Shown here: positions 26,618 through 40,092 of the stretch, one piece after another
Position numbering within the stretch: the first letter of the stretch is position 1
Layout of the letters: every line of letters begins with the position of its first letter
Origin: Bigelowiella natans CCMP2755
Taxonomy: Eukaryota; Cercozoa; Chlorarachniophyceae
DNA length: 64,000 nucleotides
Assembly (NCBI GenBank): GCA_000320545.1
Contig: ADNK01000136.1
Location: forward strand, 86,001-150,000
Direction of reading: 5' to 3'
The notes under the pieces: model-generated
What the model was told of the DNA's origin: nothing
What the model saw: the letters and a program-made list of their open reading frames with translations, nothing else
The model's database searches: none
Program-made: the position numbers and the translations under genes

Positions 26618-26798
26618 CGCTTAATCACAGATGATGCATTCCAGTTTATATATATTCTGGTCAATCCCCACTCCTCCTCCTCTGCTGTTGCAAGTAGAAC
26701 TTACCCAGACAACTTGCCTCCTTTTCCAGTCACTGGCACTGCGTAGTCCTGTGTGTCCTTTGATTCTTGAGGAATCTTCTATTAACAACAACCACATC

Positions 26799-26837
<39 letters not shown>

Positions 26838-27450
26838 AAAGACAGCGAGAAGGGAGAAAGAAAGAATTAGAGAAAAGTAAGAGCAAGTATGTTATTCTGA
26901 CTGGTTTTGGCAGAGGCTTGATGCGCTTGAGTCTTTCTGTGATCATGGTCACATTTTTCTTCGCCAATTTACAGTTGGAACCTAAAGTCAGAGAATAATG
27001 GATGGATGGATGGATGGATGAATGGATGGTAGTAGTAGTAGTAGCAGTAACTAGTAACCACCTCTTCCACCGAAATATTTCCAAACTTTGTCTTTGTCGC
27101 AATTTACAGCCCGATACACATTTGCAATGGCAACCAGAGCAGCTTCCCTGGTGGTGTTAAGACAAACAAACAGACAGTCACGTACATTGTATAATACGTT
27201 AGCAGTCAGTTTCAAGGGTGTTATGGGGTGGGATGGCAGGCCAACGGAACCACCGACCAAACATTTATCAGATATCATCCTTCTTTTTCTCAAAATACCT
27301 TAGCTGTTTGTCAGAAGTGCCAACACATTTCCCCATCATCATTATAGTCTTCTTCGGCGTTGATGAGACTGAGAAGAGGCGATGATGGCAATCAGAAACA
27401 AAGAAATTCAGGGATATTTTATCCAGTTAATCAGCATGATAGTTACTTTT

Positions 27451-27518
<68 letters not shown>

Positions 27519-29614
27519 ATATATAATTAGTCCATGATCACTAGTGCCCCCCCCCCGATGAATAATACCATTAATTCCAAAGCGCTGAATCATCGTTCCA
27601 ATTTCAACCAAACATTCCGACTGTACTCTCTTTGATTTGCTTTCCATTGCATCTAATCAGTAATTTATTGGTAACGTTATAATATCTATGATGAAATAAA
27701 TTATCACATCTCTGTCCTACTCACCAGATATCAAAAGATATTAGAAACACTCTTATTCATGATCTTTTACATAAATATTGTACACCATTCCATGACTACT
27801 TATACCAAGCTCATGAGCAGCAAGGTTTACTAATACTACCTGTGAGTTCTTGAAGGATGCGGGACGCCGGATAAATATTGCACAATTTCTGGTTTGAGGA
27901 GGCGGGTAAAGAGAGAAATTATCGATACAATTGAATGACGTTTGCTCCATCGTTAATAATGATGGTTGTTATAAGCACGATGATAGCAGCAGCAGCAGCA
28001 GCAGAAGCAGCAGAAACCTGCACGATTTCATGGCAAGCTTCTCGCATAGGTGCCATAGAATGGCCAGATACCTAAAGCAGCAGCAGCAGCAGCAGCAGTA
28101 GCAGGAAAAAGGAGGGATAAAATAATGTAAAGTGGGGCTTATTATTCTCCTTCTTGTAGTAGTACTGCGTAGGTACACAGTACAGTGTGCTATTATACTA
28201 CTCTCTACATAAATACTTCCCGACCGGCCACCTCTTCTAATCGACAACTTTAAAAAAGAGAAGTAAATCCTTACATTTGTTTACTATTTTAATAACCTTT
28301 TCGAGGAGGTAAGGCAGTAAATTCTTCGCTTCTCCCTCGAGCATTTCATACTCATTTGTATCCTAAATTGATTGATTTATTTCACCACAACATAGATTAT
28401 ATATATTATGGACTGCATAATCAATAAACAATGATCATCATCCTATTGGATCTCAGAAAAACAACGGGGAAAGAAAAAGGTGGTATTGCGGAGATGATAT
28501 TAATGATGGTAATAGAAACTTATTACGAGAGCTGAAGTAAGAGTTTGCAGGAACTTTAGCAACGTCTTGACAACCTTACGAATAATTAAATTAACAAAAT
28601 TTCGATTAATATTGAATAATGAAGATGCTGGTGAGAGCATTGTTATTGTGCTTCTGGTTTCACTTTGATGATCGATCACAAGGTTAATACACCTCCTCCT
28701 CCTCTTCATCATCATCATCATCGCCACACACACCTTGGTGTTGAGCTTTCCATCGCATAGGCGGAACGATACCCATTTTAGTAACAAATCAAGAATTCCG
28801 ACCACTCGATCATAAACCTGTAATTCAAGAACAATGATGATGATGACGATGATACATAAGGGCCAAGAAATGCTGGTGTTCAATATGTTGAAGGCATTGC
28901 ATTTATAAGACAACTATGCCACCTTTGGTTCAGCCTCGTTTAAAGCCCTTTCAATAACATTGATAGCTTTCGAGAACTCGACGAAATTCTACACAAATAT
29001 GAAAGATATTTATTTTAGAGAAGTGTGCGCGATACAGAATGTGCATATACTACGAGTGCAATTTACAGCCCTTGTGTTACTCTTTCTTCCTCCTAACTAC
29101 GCTGGTAAGTGCCCTCTTCCAACAATACAATCTTCTCATCCACCAACCCATTCATCTGTGCATCATCATATTCATTATTACTAATACTACAACAACTACT
29201 TTGTGCATCAACTGCTTGTGGAAGTCGGGCTTTGTGAATCTATACGAAGGAGGAAGAGGAGGAGGATGAGGAGGAAAGAGGAGCATCGTTCGTGAGTAAG
29301 AACCAAGTTCCATTATCACACCACTTCTTATATTATCTTTTATTCTCAAACCCTTCTGCCCTTACACTGCTTTTATGTCGTCACAGGCACAATTATTGAA
29401 AATTTAGGAGGTATATTTCCTGCAACTTTTACTATTATAATACTGTGTACTACTAGTCACAACAACAACGCTGCTACTAACAATTGTGCTACAACTTTGC
29501 AAGGCTCTCCTTCAGGTCTTCGATTTCGTTCCGATCAAGCTCGTTTTGGCCCTAAAAAGAGACAGAGACAGAGGCAGTTGTTGTAGTGTATCAACGGATC
29601 AAGTAGTGAGGACT

Positions 29615-29651
<37 letters not shown>

Positions 29652-30460
29652 GCTACTATTACTACTACTATTACTACTAGTAACTAGCAAGTTGATCGAG
29701 CACCTTCATTCTTCTTGCATCCTTCTTAGCTCTTTTCTCTTTTTCACGTTGACTACATTTCATTATCAAGTCGAGTAGCTCCATGCTACCACCACCACCA
29801 GCAGCAGCGGCACCTGTATTTTGATGTAGTGTTATGCTTTCTTCTTATGTGATGATAATAATAATAACAACAGCAGCAGACGTAGTAAACATAATAAGAC
29901 CTTTCCTTCCTGCTGTTGCGGCTCCTCCTCCTCCTTTCTTAGATTTAGCCTTTCCTGCAGCAGGAGATCTGGTTCTGCGCGAGGATGATGAGGATTTCTT
30001 CGTGGGTGTGCCCGTGGTCTCCTTCGAAGTGCTCGAAGCTGCGGTCGCTCCAGTGTTATTGGCATCAGACAGGAGATCTGAGTTGCAACATGGTATTCAT
30101 ACCAATTATAAGATAATAATATGTCTCCTCAACTGTGTGTTTTGGGAGATGATTTGTTATTATAACACTATTACTACACCAGTGGATGTAAGGTATCCAG
30201 GCATCATTCACATCATTCACATCATCTCATATTTGTTATTGATTACCTCCAGTACGGTATTTTCCCAAGATTGGCTCCAAGGATAGTTTTTCAGCCTGTG
30301 TAAATTAATACATCAATTGCTCTCACTATATTGTTGCTTCAATATGCCTCCCCCCCCCCCCTCCCCCCTTCAATCCACCATGCAAGAAAGTAGTCCGTGG
30401 TGAAAAAGGATGTGCATATAACATATATCTTATCATTATGTGTGCTGAGTTGCCATATTA

Positions 30461-30507
<47 letters not shown>

Positions 30508-30575
30508 CCTTTTTGAAGTTTGTAAGTTTTCCATTAACGTACTTAAATCCTGATAGTAGCCGGAAACAATAATGT

Positions 30576-30607
<32 letters not shown>

Positions 30608-32869
30608 TAGGAAACATATCGGGAAAACAGCAAGCACAATTTGTCCATTTGTCCTCCTTTCTCTTGCAACTATATAATTAACATCAACGCAACACCGCCT
30701 ACCCATAACTTCCACACAGCACTTCAAGGTCACTTCAGACAGGGAGCGAACCTATGAAAGATGTGTTATTCATGTGTGTGTGTGTGTGTGTGCGCGCGCG
30801 CGCGTGTATGTGTGTATATGTGTAGACTACAGCAAAGTAGAAATACACACATCACAGATGAGGACGGTTATCGTTATTCAATAAAACTGACGCAAGTAAA
30901 GAGAATGAAAAAGGCATGCATTTTTACTTCTCCAATTCGGTCGAGGCAACATTTCAAGATTGGCATAACCTGATGCGATTTAGAAATTACCGATGATTGA
31001 TCAACAATTAACAAACGACATCATATGGTTGTTTTGATCATCGTCTAATTTGGAAAGGGAAATTAGAATGGATTGAGTGAGAAGGAGGGGTGCACTAATA
31101 AGATAGGCAGAGGGAGGTAGAGGGGAGGGGGACTGAAGAGAAGAAATTCAGGCGAAGAACGCGAAGATACTAAAGCATACTGCAACACGAATCTCCATCT
31201 ACCAATTCCTTCATCTCAGATTTCTTCAACTTTTCTTTTTCCAAAACCTTGCGATTATTTACAATAGTGAATTGAAAGAACAACAAACTTTGATAATAAA
31301 TGATAAAATCAGTAAGGTTAATAACAGTAACAACAAAGAATCATTATTGAGTACCGGGTTTAGAGCACTTAATATGTCTTTACGTGCATTTGTTTGTTCC
31401 AACCCTGAGAGCAGCAGTAGTACACACATATCAATAATGATATTCTCCATTGTGTTATTGTTGTTATTATTATTGTTGTTATCATTATTACCCTTTGGGA
31501 TGTATGGAACCAATTTTGCGAGGCCCGCAGCTTTGATGCATGTAATGAGAGTTCGGATCGCTTCTTCACGTATTTGCTACAGCAATAATGATAAATCGTT
31601 AAGAGGACGACTTCACTCAAGATATTATGCAAACTGCACTGTCCAACACATTTCATGCAGCCATACATTAATTCAGAGATACTATCGACAAATGATGTTG
31701 GCCATCACCATCATCATCATCATCATCATCATCATGATCGAATTTTCCCCAACAACGTACCTGCTTTCTATCGGCAAAGCAATTCAGAATAGCCTCCATA
31801 ACAACCTTAAAACAATACGCATACACGAAGAAGAGTCGGTGAATCGTGAGGATATATTAGGCAGAGATTCTCATGTTTGACTATCATGTTGGGGAGATAC
31901 ATAGCAAAAAAAAACATTTGCACATTATGTACAATATAAGTTGGAATAGTTAATTAATTAAAAGTGCAGCAGCAGCAGCAGCCGTACCCCAATGTATTTC
32001 CCGCTTCCGGATCCCATAGCTTCGACAACCAAACCGATCAATTTCAAAGCTTGGATTATCAAGTTCTTATTCTTGTCTGACAGCCGCAATTTGAGTGCAC
32101 TAAAAACCGTTAGTTATGCAACACGAGGAACAAATCGTTATCTTCTTGTCACAGAATAATTACAACTCATATCTGCTGTATACACAGAAGAGGAAGAAGA
32201 AGAAGAAGAAGAAGAAGAGCTAGGAAAAGAATGCGGATGATGATGATGTTCCCGACCTAAATGCTCCTCCATCTTTACCCTTAATGCGGCAGTTTGCCCC
32301 TTTAACAATGCTTTCGATCTCTTCCATTGCCTGCGAAAATAGTTTATTATCCACAGATTACGATTTTTAGATAATTGTGCTGCTTTCTCTGCAACAAAGA
32401 ATTCCTTGTGGTAATTTTTGTTTTACTACCGCCCTGCACCAAGTAAATAGTACCTCATACATGTAGCAATCATACCAATCAAGTGCATGCACAAAATCAT
32501 ATAAACTATAACTTTGCAACAATATGTGCTACTGCTGCTGCTGCTTCACACCTCTTTCCTCAATTGCCATTTCTTGTCACCGAGCTTGGACAAAATACCA
32601 TCGTGAACTTGTCCTTTGAATATGCATTTTTTCAAAAAAATCGTGATGTTTGAATTGAAGGTGCATCATCACCTGATATGTCAACTCTTGGAACAATGTC
32701 GTCCATTTTTACCTGAGCAGCAGGAAATTACATCGACATATGTGAGAACACGCAACAAGTTTCATTTTGCTTTGCAACATATTTTGTACTACTACCGACC
32801 TCCTTTGAAACCTTTTGACCCTTGACTGCCCTTGTTGCGTCAATTTTGCCAAGTTCTGACTCAGGAATC

Positions 32870-32900
<31 letters not shown>

Positions 32901-33301
32901 ATGGTGGTGTGCGTTGCAGGTAATGATAATAGACTTGGGTGGAGAGTATCAATTATTACTACTAGTAGTAGAATATACTATACTTATTGACTAGCTACTA
33001 AAACCACCTTCTCAAACTGTTTCCTTATCTCAGCGACTTGAGAAGACTTCAATCCTTCAATCATCTTATCGACCAGTACCTACAAGATTATCCACAACAA
33101 GTCCAAATACAGTTTTCCTCATCTTATAATGAATATACGTGAGTAAGTGTTGTTGTTGGTGGTGGTGATGATGATGACGGATATACATTACCTTTCCGGT
33201 TTGCTTGTAGATTTCGACTAGAATATTTGTTGCGTTAGCTCGTACATCCTTATGCATATGGCCCAACCATTCCTTCGCATACGCTAAAAAAGTGCAGTAG
33301 G

Positions 33302-33334
<33 letters not shown>

Positions 33335-33879
33335 TGTATCACCAAAGGCAATGTCACGGGATGTAGAAGCAGCAGCTAAAATACGACACACTTTAGGGTA
33401 AATTACCTATTACAACTTGAACGTCTGTTGCACCTAGGATGATAATATTGACAACAATGATTTGGTAACGTGAGGAGCAGTACCATGATAATTGTTCCAT
33501 ATTCAGCCGTGAATATGATGATATAATTTCCATCACATATTGAAACACCTCCTCCTCCTCCTCCTCCTCCTCCTCCTCCTCCATTGCAACAAAATTGAAC
33601 GACCAAAAAGAAACGGTGACGGAGACTACTGTACTGTATGAATGACTGGTACAAAGTAGTAGTCCCTAAGGCCGCCACACAGACACCTACTACCACTACT
33701 ACTACCTGCACCAAATTCTTGGATGCTTGTTAGAACCCAGCCAATATATGCTGCAATGGCTTTGGGATTGCGAACCTTGCATCATTTGTTGGAGAAAGCA
33801 GGAATGGGTGTTGTAAGAGGAATATATATCGCTATCAGAAATGCAATTTTTTAGTTTTCTAGTACTAGAGATACAAATG

Positions 33880-33916
<37 letters not shown>

Positions 33917-34347
33917 CATATACAATAATGATATGTTTACACACACGTGTAAATTATGTGCGTGTGTATGTCTCAACTACAAAATTTAGCTCTACTTTTT
34001 TCAGCTTCTCTTTGCAAATAGGAAACAAGAACTTGAGGCCGTTTGCCTCTGAAGAAATCGAGAAAAACAATATTATTTTATATGGTTTATAATAACGATT
34101 CGCAATTAGATTATTAATACGATTCTAATCAACTAAAAACAGCAACAGCAAGCACCACAACAAACTCAAGAGCCTACAAACTGTAACCTGAGCAAGTGGT
34201 GAGATACTCCCGACACATAGGTTCAACTTTTCGATCGCTCATTTTGTTCAACAGATCTATCATTGAACAATTGCCAACATTAATAAACGGATGATTACAC
34301 CTGGCTCACATTTGTTTCTTGTGCATATTTACCAATACTATTACTAA

Positions 34348-34384
<37 letters not shown>

Positions 34385-35013
34385 AAATATTTCCAACTAT
34401 TTTTACGTGAAGAGTCCAATGACTACCTTGAAGAGGAACTGCACAAAGCGACTTTGTTGTTCCTGGTGAGGCCGAAGCAATCTGATGGTATTCACATCAT
34501 GAAAAAAACAAACAAAAACATCATCAGCCAACTGAGTAGTAACACACCAATGCCAAAAAAATATTCATGAGGAGGCTGATAACATTCACCCTTACTACTA
34601 CTTCTACTATTACTACCACCACCATTCTCTACAACGAATTATTTTAGCACTTTATTTACCAGTAGTTTAGAAGCCTCAAAAACCTTCGAGCAAACTTGAA
34701 AGTTGACATCTTTCCAGCCTGCAAAGATAATGATGATTCATACGATGCAGCTGTTACTCAAAATCTTGTACTACTGCTGCTGCTACTACTAGACATAGCA
34801 ACGAGGCTAGTTATTACTTCAAGACGATAATTTAACAATGATACCTGGTGATTTGTTGAACAGGGAGAATATGGGACCCAACATACTCTTAGCCTCCTCT
34901 GCGCCATCACCATTTAAAACTGCGAGAATCTATTGGCGATAATTGAAGTCACAAGCTGCTCAGAAACTCTCTTGTCGACATTCAGGGATCGCACACATAG
35001 CAGCACGAAGAAA

Positions 35014-35086
<73 letters not shown>

Positions 35087-37486
35087 ATCACGTGAAACTA
35101 CCGCATCCATGCCCGCAACCCTTTCTTTCCATTTTTTCGATTGAATGTTCTCAATTATGTCTCCTGGGAAAATGCTTGTAGATAGCTTTTCTTTAGCCTC
35201 TTCTACGTCTATCAACTTGTTGAAATACAAATCTATTAGTGTTACAATGTTGACAACAAGCTTTGATGACAATATCAATTTACAATAATCCTCGGGTCAT
35301 TATATGAGCATCATGTTTGTTTGAAGCAACTAAACCTTGGCTTGAGGTACGGAAGTAGCGGAAGTCACCACCTGCATTAGAATTTGTTGAGATTATGAGA
35401 GGGGTAACAACAGGACAAGTACGACGAGGGTTATTACGTAATTACTTGTCTCTCGATTCTTTTTTACCTTCGATGACTTCGATGATGATCCACTTTTGGT
35501 TGACCCTGTTGGACAGTAGACACAATTGTGTACGAAATTGATGCTGTTTATGTCGACGACGATTGGTGCTAGTGCTAACTAATACAATTTTTACTCTTTC
35601 TTACTCTTTCAACAATTCCAATAGAAATGTTCTATACCGGATTTTTGTTTGGTCCTTAAGCTCCTTTTCGGGCTATTTTTGACGGTTGCTTCTAATTGAC
35701 AGGAAGCAAATAGCGAATGGTTCAAACAGAAGTAAGAAGCTAATCATGTTTGTCGTCATCGGAGGTTAAAGTACTTTTGGATCGAGTTGACGATGCTGTC
35801 TTTGACCCAGGTTCAGCAGCACTCACGGCAGGAGTTGGCACATTGGGTTGCGAATTAGCGTCCGGAGCATTTCCTACTCCATTCGCTTCGTCTTTCATTT
35901 CTGATTACGATCACAACTTTTTTTATTTGACTGTAATCAATATGAAAACTCGAACAACTCCTACTTTTCGCAAGGTCCATAACCATTTTGTGTTTTTTTT
36001 TATCCGCATTTTCTATCTTGGCCATCGTAGGGTACCTAACACATGCGTACGTCCGTGAGTGCGGGAATACATCTCAGAGAAACAAAAAACATATCATATG
36101 TGCGGGAATATATCTCGGACAAACATATCAGCATTCTCCAAGGATAAGTGTTACGAATACATTGCTCTATCCCCGAAGATGAGCAGAAACGTAGCCATGC
36201 ATTCCAACGCTGATTGGCGCACACCCTTGTCACGATCCGAGCTTAACTCCATGCATGATGCTGCAACCAAGGTAAAAAAGAGGTATAATAGTAAGACGGG
36301 TCAATAATAGTGGTGGCTAAGGTATAAAGCTAAATCTATGACATGAAAGTTGTACCTATTAGCGGTTTGAATGCGTTCTTTTTCAAATCGGTGTTATTGC
36401 ATTCCGGATCCCTGGTATGGTTATGTTGGTGGATGGTGGAATCTTTCTACAGCTTGATGCAATTTAGATAATAATTTACCTTATGCATCGAATGCAGAAA
36501 TCCAGTGTGTACTTTCGTACCTGAGGGACCTACCCAACCACATAAAGATTGTAAATTATAGATTTATGACTGTTCAGCCATTTTCAACTACCTTATCCTT
36601 GAATGCTGACTGTACTGGCCCATTCAAATCAGACCAGGACAAACAGTGCTGTGACAACGTACATAAACGGGTAACTCAATAAACCGAACCAACCACATTG
36701 AGTAAAAATCCAAAACCTTAAAAAATGAATCTAAGCATTGATTCAGAGGCACAAGAACGGACGCCTTCTTTTCCTGAAATTTTTTGTCGGCTGAGAAGAA
36801 AAGCGTGAATCACGAAACAGAAAACATTTTTTACCTTAAACCAAGGCAACAGGTTTTCTAATACACTATTCGCCCCCGACTTGAAATCCTTCCTAATTCC
36901 TTTTGCAAGCCCCTCCAAACACTGGAAAGCCAATGCCATTAACCAAATGTGAAAAGATACAAGTTGTTTAGTTGCTACCTTGATTGAAAATGAACGTACG
37001 ATAACGTTGGAATCCTAAGCAGAATGAGCAAGTTCTTGTAGATGAGGTCTGCCTTCATAACATGGTGTGGTCACTGATACTTTTATACCTTTAGTAGCTT
37101 TTTTAGATTCTTTGAGATGTCATGAATCATAGGAACCATCTGCAAAAAAGACGACATTTGCAGGTTTTAATTAAATGTGAATGAAGAAATACATGGAATA
37201 AATTACTTTAATTTTTGGCGCCCCTGCAAGTTTTAGCAATTCTTCCAGCTTTGCTTTTTTGTCCTATTTAGTGCGTAAAACCAGTTAGGATATTGACCAT
37301 AGCACTAACCACTCAAATACACGATTATCTGGTCACGTTCCTCCTTTTAATAATTTCTTAACGAGAATATGAAATTTTATTGCCTTCCACTTAGGTGCCA
37401 TGACTTCCGTCAGCCAATTCTTCGACAACTCCTTGCTGATATCAACAGCCTAAGGAAAATAAAGAAGAACAAAGTGTTTACAGACT

Positions 37487-37544
<58 letters not shown>

Positions 37545-39006
37545 AGGGTGGCGATATTAATGTTTAATTTTTGCATTGTACCTCCATGAAAGAGTAAGGA
37601 TCTTCAGGAGCTGCGGTCTTGCCAGTTCCTGCACCGCCAACAGCCCCAGCAGCCGATCGGTCACCTTTTTTTTGCTCGCTGCGAGTGCCTCTTGTCGGCA
37701 CCGATCCTCCTGGAATCCACACAAATAATTTCAGAGCAGAATTCACATATGTGCATATTTTTTATTTCAATCTTCTATTTGAGAGACCAGGAGATATCTC
37801 TTCGAAAGCTTTAGCAATGGCATCAAGGGTAGCAGACCGCATACCCTTAAAATTCTTAATCTGGAGATTATACGGTTATTCAGGCTTCAACGATGGCTTT
37901 GAACTTATAGTAAGTCGGACCTGTTCATGGAACATCGGACCAATGAAGCCAAACACCTCACAAGCTAGCTGGTGAACGAGCTCCCGTACTTCACCCTATT
38001 CATAACGGGTAACGGGTAACAACTTAAGCGGAAGCTCAGCAGATAGATAAATTGTCAGAGTGTTTCACATAAAGTTCAACCTTCTTATGGTTGAACATGG
38101 ATGGCATGGTCTTCGTGAGCTTGGAGTACTGAACGTGCTTGGGACCAAACTCTTTCATTGCCTTGGAATAGGGATTGATGGTCAAGCAATTCAATTTAAG
38201 TTGTTGTATTTGAATAACCTTGATAGTAATATTGAGAGCAGTAAGGGTGACTTTAAAGTTTGGACTTTTCATTCCTGCAAGGAGTTGAGTAGTTGCTTGC
38301 TCTCCACATCCAAGCTCGAAGTACAGAGAGAAAATTTCTTCGGTGTTCGCCTAATCATTAAATTCAAATTCAGGGACAGATTCAATTGGAAGGTTTTCTG
38401 GCTCGTCCATACCTTCGTCGTTGCTTTGTTTGAGGCGAAGGCTTTTTTGACAAGGTGGGGAAGAACATCGTCCACGCATTTTTTGGCAATTTGAGCTCGG
38501 TCTACAAAAATCTGAAACGAATGGAATTAATTAATGTGCCAACCGTATATCAGAAAGAAAGCCTTGGAACCTTGATAGCTTCTGTTGCCTCTGCTTGTGC
38601 AGCAGGGTTCGTGTCGATTAGCATCTATATTATAAGGATGTCATTGTAACGTAGAGCGTTATATCTGAATAGCGGTGGATACCTTCTTGAAGAAGCCAGT
38701 ATATTTTGAAAAGACACTGCTCTTTTCATCCTCAGCCATCTTAAACTCCTGCGTCAGCTTTTTGTATGCAGAATTTCGGATCTACAGTATTGACACATAT
38801 GTAGAAGTTACAGGATGCGGGGAAAGATCAGAGGTGTAACTTGGAGAGACTGTTGAAAAAAACACCTTCCAATTTTTGCTGATGAGAATCTCCTCGAGTG
38901 GCCCGTTTGCGCCTTCATCAGGCTTCGCTGGTGCAGCGCCAAATGGGTTTGCCGAATCGAGGTTGTACCCTCCACTACCCCCCACTTTTATTGCATCTAC
39001 ATCCAT
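18513..39006 (-). CDS. XMAP215/Dis1/ch-TOG-family microtubule polymerase
   Basis: This family binds tubulin through arrayed TOG domains and speeds growth at microtubule plus ends. Exon 1 is 38866-39006 (MDVDAIKVGG start) and exon 2 is 38683-38781. Across their junction runs the TOG1 helix NWKIRNSAYKKLTQEF. Later exons show further TOG and family hallmarks: VREAIRTLITC-like (about 31500-31560), QAMEEIESIVKG (about 32300-32335), a basic Ser/Lys linker (about 29900-30060), SKSKRVQSECLVEIG (about 27600-27650), YALNTLMEFWQNLDF (about 24290-24340), ALNVLTLKVLENA (about 23780-23840), and the C-terminal LEELYQFIKANPDYNLDPH (about 20645-20710). The last exon (18513-18585) ends LESIRARLNSMRSRR, TAA. 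Several dozen small exons exist; I joined only the ends. Introns in the first 4 kb of the gene are short and clean, while those below about 34 kb are stretched by microsatellites. A split into two genes is unlikely because the hallmarks run in family order. Confidence 0.88.
27452..27516. repeat. compound (AC)n(AT)n microsatellite
   Basis: About 29 bp of AC followed directly by about 36 bp of AT, in an intron of the XMAP215-family gene. Confidence 0.95.
30774..30830. repeat. alternating purine-pyrimidine tract (GT, GC, GT/AT)
   Basis: TG repeats pass into a CGCGCGCGCG core and back into TGTATGTGTG. Long alternating tracts with a CG core are the classic Z-DNA-prone type. It lies in an intron. 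Confidence 0.85.
35018..35085. repeat. compound (AC)n(AG)n microsatellite
   Basis: An AC run to about 35044 followed by an AG run to about 35085, in an intron of the XMAP215-family gene. Confidence 0.9.
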
Positions 39007-40092
39007 CCTGCTGATTTTTACAAATTCAGAGCCAGCCTCTAACTGTTGAATCCGAAGGTATCACTCCAACGGAAAATAGGGGAGGTGGTGTTGGTTGGTT
39101 TGTGTATTTTGTAGAGAGTTGTTGCCGAGTAGAAGAACGAACTGCTGGGCTATTATGTGTTGTGTAGTTGTTTCCAAAAAGTAGAACCCACACTACGGCA
39201 ATACTACTACTGTTTCTTGACTATCCGCACACAATGACGCGCCGCTATCGTCCGACAACATATTTATTGACAAAAAATACCCTGGATGCCAGTACTCCTT
39301 TCAGAAAGGAAAGAAAGGGCCTGCAATCAGCATGTGTATTTTCCACAAAAATGTCGTTATAGTAGTTTTTGGAAAAAATGGCGGGAGCCCGTTGCCTCGC
39401 TCCCGAGAAAGACTGAAAGAACTGATCACCAGGACAATTTGGGCGTTTACACCAGAAACATAGCGAGAAATTATTTTATCAACTTACTTTCTCGTACTTG
39501 GAAAGTAATAAATTATTATTTTAGATCTAGATCTAGATCTACAGGCCTGTACTTGTAGGTTTTTCCCATGCATGGAAATTTCTAAGAACTCTCCGGGTTG
39601 ATCGCAAAAAAACGTCCTAAGAACGTTCTGGGACCAGTCTAGCGAGAACAGAAGGAAATGCACAATATCCAGTCCATTCACAGCTTAAATCTAGGAATTC
39701 TGCAAGCATTACGAAATAACATCCTTAAAAAGTTGCTGATACTCATGGAAAGTGAGCCTGTGTTCTAAGTCCCACAAGTAGATTTATTTATGCAGATGAC
39801 TGCTTTGTTTTACTGTTGTACCGTCTAATAACCCGTCTAATATTCGTTGTCGCTAACAAAAAAAATCATCAAATTCTTTTTCTTACCGAATACGATTTCG
39901 TTTCGTCAAACTGAAGGAGACCAAACTTGGACATTGCTGGGACCTTTCTCAGCAAAAACCAAAAAGCAACAAGACCCTTCCCGCAACTCGCTCACAGGTT
40001 TTGTTTACATATTTTCGTTCCCGATCAAAACAAGGATTGTATTATTTTTCCTTCTTCGGTCATGGAAACTGAATCATACGAATCAATCAGCC
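39007..40092. promoter_or_regulatory. divergent upstream region between XMAP215-family and zinc-knuckle genes
   Basis: About 1.1 kb between divergent genes. It contains a short AGATCTAGATCTAGATCT repeat near 39523-39540, but no exon chain. The frame open from 39847 lacks an ATG until 40093, so the part before that is probably 5' UTR or part of an upstream exon. Confidence 0.4.

Larger units (their letters stand above)
18900..34650. repeat. microsatellite-laden introns of the XMAP215-family gene
   Basis: Nearly every intron in this part holds simple repeats. Examples: TCA at 19222-19252, ATT at 19660-19694, AGT near 19890-19940, CT at 20963-21002, AC at 21120-21152, AT at 21959-22008, AG near 24174-24230, ACT near 25115-25146, AT near 26330-26361, GAT near 26580-26615, AC near 26800-26835, ACA near 29622-29650, AC at 30462-30504, GAT near 32870-32900, CTC near 33549-33582. 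Exons between them stay in frame. Confidence 0.85.

Noticed and set aside
19222-34000. Regular tandem repeats as a CRISPR-like array or satellite
   Set aside because: All are mono-, di- or trinucleotide runs without spacer structure, and the sequence is eukaryotic.
39847-40092. N-terminal 82-codon extension of the zinc-knuckle protein
   Set aside because: The frame starts at TTG with no ATG before 40093. It may be UTR or an unresolved exon.
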